6,874 nucleotides of DNA from Nanobdellota archaeon (GTDB taxonomy: Archaea; Nanobdellota; Nanobdellia; Pacearchaeales; GW2011-AR1), in assembly GCA_018830685.1 (NCBI GenBank), contig JAHJRR010000047.1:1-6874 (forward strand). Reading direction: 5' to 3'. Position numbers and translations under genes: made by a program. Below, in pieces: positions 5,841-6,874 of this stretch. Numbering within the stretch: position 1 is the first letter of the stretch; each line of letters begins with the position of its first letter. A model generated the notes under the pieces. It worked only from the letters and a program-made list of their open reading frames with translations. It did not search any database and was not told the origin of the DNA.

Positions 5841-5951
5841 TTATTTCTCTAAGACAAGCTCACAACGCTCACATAATGCCCATAAATCAGCAACAAAAAC
5901 TTGTATGATTTTACCGGTTAATTCGGGTGGGGAGAGTAGAAAAAAACTCAA
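5841..5951 (-). CDS. Possible micro-ORF with one CxxC pair, antisense to the aIF2 beta downstream gap
   Basis: On the minus strand a frame from TTG 5951 to TAA 5843-5841 encodes 36 residues. The last part, ELTGKIIQVFVADLWALCERC followed by a short charged tail, reads like a small zinc-ribbon half. The frame is open further upstream to about 5990 but without ATG or GTG. There is no clear ribosome binding site or TATA box, and a TTG start is weak evidence, so this may be chance or a gene relic. It would occupy the gap between aIF2 beta and the next gene and run towards aIF2 beta. Confidence 0.2.
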   Translation of the reverse strand: MSFFLLSPPELTGKIIQVFVADLWALCERCELVLEK

Positions 5952-5970
5952 AAACTCAAAAAATTCCCCA

Positions 5971-6020
5971 TATAAACCTTTAAAAATTAAAATTTCCTAT
6001 GAGTTCTAACTAAATAGGAG
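5971..6020 (+). promoter_or_regulatory. Promoter and ribosome binding site of the DUF5679-like gene
   Basis: TATAAA at 5971-5976 would start transcription near 5998. AGGAG at 6016-6020 then lies 8 bases before the ATG at 6029. Unlike its neighbours, this gene therefore seems to have a short leader. Confidence 0.55.
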
Positions 6021-6028
6021 AGAAAAAA

Positions 6029-6223
6029 ATGGTAACAGGAAGATGTATGAAGTGTAAAGAGCAAGTTGATATGAAAGAACCAAAAATCGTTCAAACCGCA
6101 AGAGGCGGATACATGGCTAAAGGAAAATGTCCTACACACACTGAAACAACTGTCTGTGCAATGATGTCCAAGGACAACGCTGAAAAGGCAATGGACGCAG
6201 GCGAAGCTGAAAAAGCTTTTTAA
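6029..6223 (+). CDS. DUF5679-like small zinc-binding protein
   Basis: 64 residues. The pattern is that of the small DUF5679 proteins: an N-terminal CxxC knuckle (C6, C9), the phrase DMKEPKIVQTARGGYMAKG, then a second knuckle. Here the second knuckle is CPTH (C34, H37) where the family usually has CPxC, so the probable ligands are three Cys and one His; C43 is a further candidate. After residue 46 a short acidic and alanine-rich helix follows (DNAEKAMDAGEAEKAF), which is longer than the usual family tail. The biochemical role of the family is not known; a role near the ribosome or a nucleic acid is a guess from the zinc fold and the neighbouring initiation factors. Start supported by AGGAG 8 bases upstream. 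Confidence 0.75.
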   Translation: MVTGRCMKCKEQVDMKEPKIVQTARGGYMAKGKCPTHTETTVCAMMSKDNAEKAMDAGEAEKAF

Positions 6224-6245
6224 ATTTCTTTAATTTATTATTTTT
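6213..6245 (+). promoter_or_regulatory. T-rich gap: end of the DUF5679-like transcript and promoter of the DUF424 gene
   Basis: The 22 bases between the genes, with the end of the first gene, hold TTTTTAAAT (6217-6225), a TATA-like box about 25 bases before the ATG at 6246, and several T runs that could end the upstream transcript. No Shine-Dalgarno site precedes 6246, consistent with a leaderless mRNA. Read-through as one operon is equally possible. Confidence 0.4.
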
Positions 6246-6542
6246 ATGTTTATTAATATTATAAGATCTTGCAGGGATGTTGTTGCAATCTGCGATAAGG
6301 AACTGATTGGGAAGGTCTTCGAAGAAGACCGGTTCCAACTTGATATAAAAGAAAATTTCTACAAGGGAGAGGAAATGAGCGAAGAGAAGGTAATAGGTCT
6401 CCTAAAATCCCTATCTGCAGAAGATGCGACATTTAATATTGTTGGAAAAAAGTCTGTTAATGCGGCACTCAAAACAGGCATAATCACCAAAGAAAATATA
6501 AATGAGATACAAAACATCCCTTTCGCACTCATTCTCCTCTGA
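6246..6542 (+). CDS. DUF424 family protein
   Basis: 98 residues, matching the archaea-specific DUF424 family in length and layout. The N-terminal strand IIRSCRDVVAICDKELIGKVFEE is the family signature (a short strand, a turn, then a conserved Cys-Asp-x-Glu-Leu-hydrophobic-Gly-Lys). FYKGEEMSEEKVIGLLKSL forms the middle helix. The segment FNIVGKKSVNAALKTGII, followed by the closing strand IPFALILL, corresponds to the family's usual Asn-hydrophobic-Val-Gly then Ala-hydrophobic-x-x-Gly region and final strand. The molecular role is not established. The gene lies among translation initiation factors here, which suggests a role in translation or RNA handling. No Shine-Dalgarno site precedes the ATG, so it is probably leaderless or read through from the upstream gene. 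Confidence 0.85.
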   Translation: MFINIIRSCRDVVAICDKELIGKVFEEDRFQLDIKENFYKGEEMSEEKVIGLLKSLSAEDATFNIVGKKSVNAALKTGIITKENINEIQNIPFALILL

Positions 6543-6566
6543 AAACAATTTCAATTTAATAATTAA

Positions 6567-6573
6567 TTTTTTT
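6567..6573 (+). terminator. T-tract terminator after the DUF424 gene
   Basis: Seven T in a row, 25 bases after the stop, within an AT-rich stretch containing loose inverted repeats (ATTAA and TTTAAT). T tracts of this kind are the usual signal for archaeal RNA polymerase termination. The next gene has its own TATA box. Confidence 0.5.
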
Positions 6574-6630
6574 AATGAATCAAACCAGAAATAATCATAC
6601 ATCTGCCGTTTAAATTATTTTTACATCAAT

Positions 6631-6650
6631 CGCGAGGCGAAGCCGAGCGG
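6631..6650. other. GC-rich island in an AT-rich intergenic gap
   Basis: Sixteen of these 20 bases are G or C, while the flanks are strongly AT-rich. It holds GGC-GAA-GCC (6636-6644), a mini-hairpin, and CCG-AG-CGG (6643-6650). The gap from 6543 to 6740 otherwise contains only the T tract at 6567-6573 and the promoter of the next gene. The island could be a dispersed repeat, a protein site or part of a short RNA; the sequence does not decide. Confidence 0.3.
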
Positions 6651-6708
6651 TAATCTCCTATTTAATAAAAAATATATCAAACATCTAAATAAAAATTTCC
6701 GACCAGAT

Positions 6709-6720
6709 AAACTTATAAAA
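6709..6720 (+). promoter_or_regulatory. Promoter of aIF1A, leaderless
   Basis: AAACTTATAAAA places a TATA box about 25 bases before the ATG at 6741, again implying a leaderless mRNA. The 10-mer AAACTTATAA is also present in the aIF2 beta promoter. Confidence 0.6.
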
Positions 6721-6740
6721 CAATCCTCTTTAAAATAATC

Positions 6741-6874
6741 ATGGCAAGACCACAACCCTCGCAAGAAGAAGAAAAAATCACAAGAGTAAAACTTCCAGGA
6801 AAAGATGAAGTAATGGGAATTCTCGAACAAAGATACGGTGGGAACAAGATGCTCATCGACTGTTTCGACGGAAA
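6741..6874 (+). CDS. Translation initiation factor 1A (aIF1A), 5' part, runs off the window
   Basis: 44 complete codons are visible and the frame is open to the edge. Factor 1A binds the A site region of the small ribosomal subunit and, with aIF1 and aIF2, helps select the start codon. The N-terminal tail is charged and disordered (MARPQPSQEEEK). From residue 13 the OB-fold begins with ITRVKLPGKDEVMGILEQ, then RYGGNKMLIDCFDGK, which is the highly conserved first hairpin of the IF1/eIF1A fold (the family reads arginine, hydrophobic, Leu-Pro then Gly-Gly-Asn-x-Met). The rest lies beyond the window. The upstream TATA box at 6711-6718 supports this ATG. Confidence 0.93.
   Translation, partial: MARPQPSQEEEKITRVKLPGKDEVMGILEQRYGGNKMLIDCFDG

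Noticed and set aside
5794..6009. Plus-strand frame overlapping the end of aIF2 beta, considered as a frameshifted extension
   Set aside because: aIF2 beta is already full length with its complete zinc ribbon; the overlapping frame is low-complexity, Lys/Ser-rich and lacks a ribosome binding site.
6132..6830. Minus-strand frames at 6132-6338, 6411-6602 and 6621-6830
   Set aside because: They run antisense to the DUF5679-like, DUF424 and aIF1A genes and show Phe/Cys-rich shadow composition.
1..6874. tRNA, rRNA, CRISPR array or complete insertion sequence
   Set aside because: No cloverleaf with a T-loop, no regularly spaced repeats and no terminal inverted repeats with a full transposase were found by eye; small C/D-box RNAs could not be excluded without a covariance search.

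Overview
The window reads as part of an AT-rich archaeal chromosome. The evidence is a Cdc48/VAT-type double AAA+ ATPase, an archaeal aIF2 beta, an archaea-specific DUF424 protein, the start of aIF1A, TATA-box promoters 25-26 bases upstream of several start codons (leaderless mRNAs), and GGTGAT-type Shine-Dalgarno sites elsewhere. Short compact genes, small Cys-rich membrane proteins and lone zinc ribbons suggest a small-genome DPANN lineage such as Pacearchaeota or Woesearchaeota. That placement is inference from gene style, not a phylogenetic result.

Layout. 1-428: no convincing gene; ends in a promoter with overlapping repeats. 429-3529 (+): a three-gene operon with 11-base overlaps, encoding a zinc-ribbon/AbrB-like regulator, a 100-residue membrane protein and a 774-residue Cdc48-type unfoldase. 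Its stop meets the stop of a minus-strand unit inside a block of two interlocking inverted repeats (3512-3549). 3541-4384 (-): a Cys-rich four-helix membrane protein followed by a roughly 71-residue protein of unknown function. 4517-4642 (+): a 41-codon ORF with a strong ribosome binding site, possibly the head of a lost transposase. 4672-5246 (-): a small unknown protein coupled to a single-domain retropepsin-like aspartyl protease. 5246-5426: a divergent promoter region. 5426-6874 (+): translation-related genes, namely aIF2 beta, a DUF5679-like zinc protein, a DUF424 protein and the 5' part of aIF1A.

How the genes may work together. The right-hand genes form a translation-initiation neighbourhood in which each gene appears to have its own promoter. 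The left operon ties a DNA-binding protein and a membrane peptide to an ATP-driven unfoldase, so a self-regulated membrane quality-control unit is a testable idea. The least ordinary items are the protease pair, the Cdc48 operon with its repeat-bearing N-domain and diverged D2 ring, and the interlocked inverted repeats at the convergent stops.
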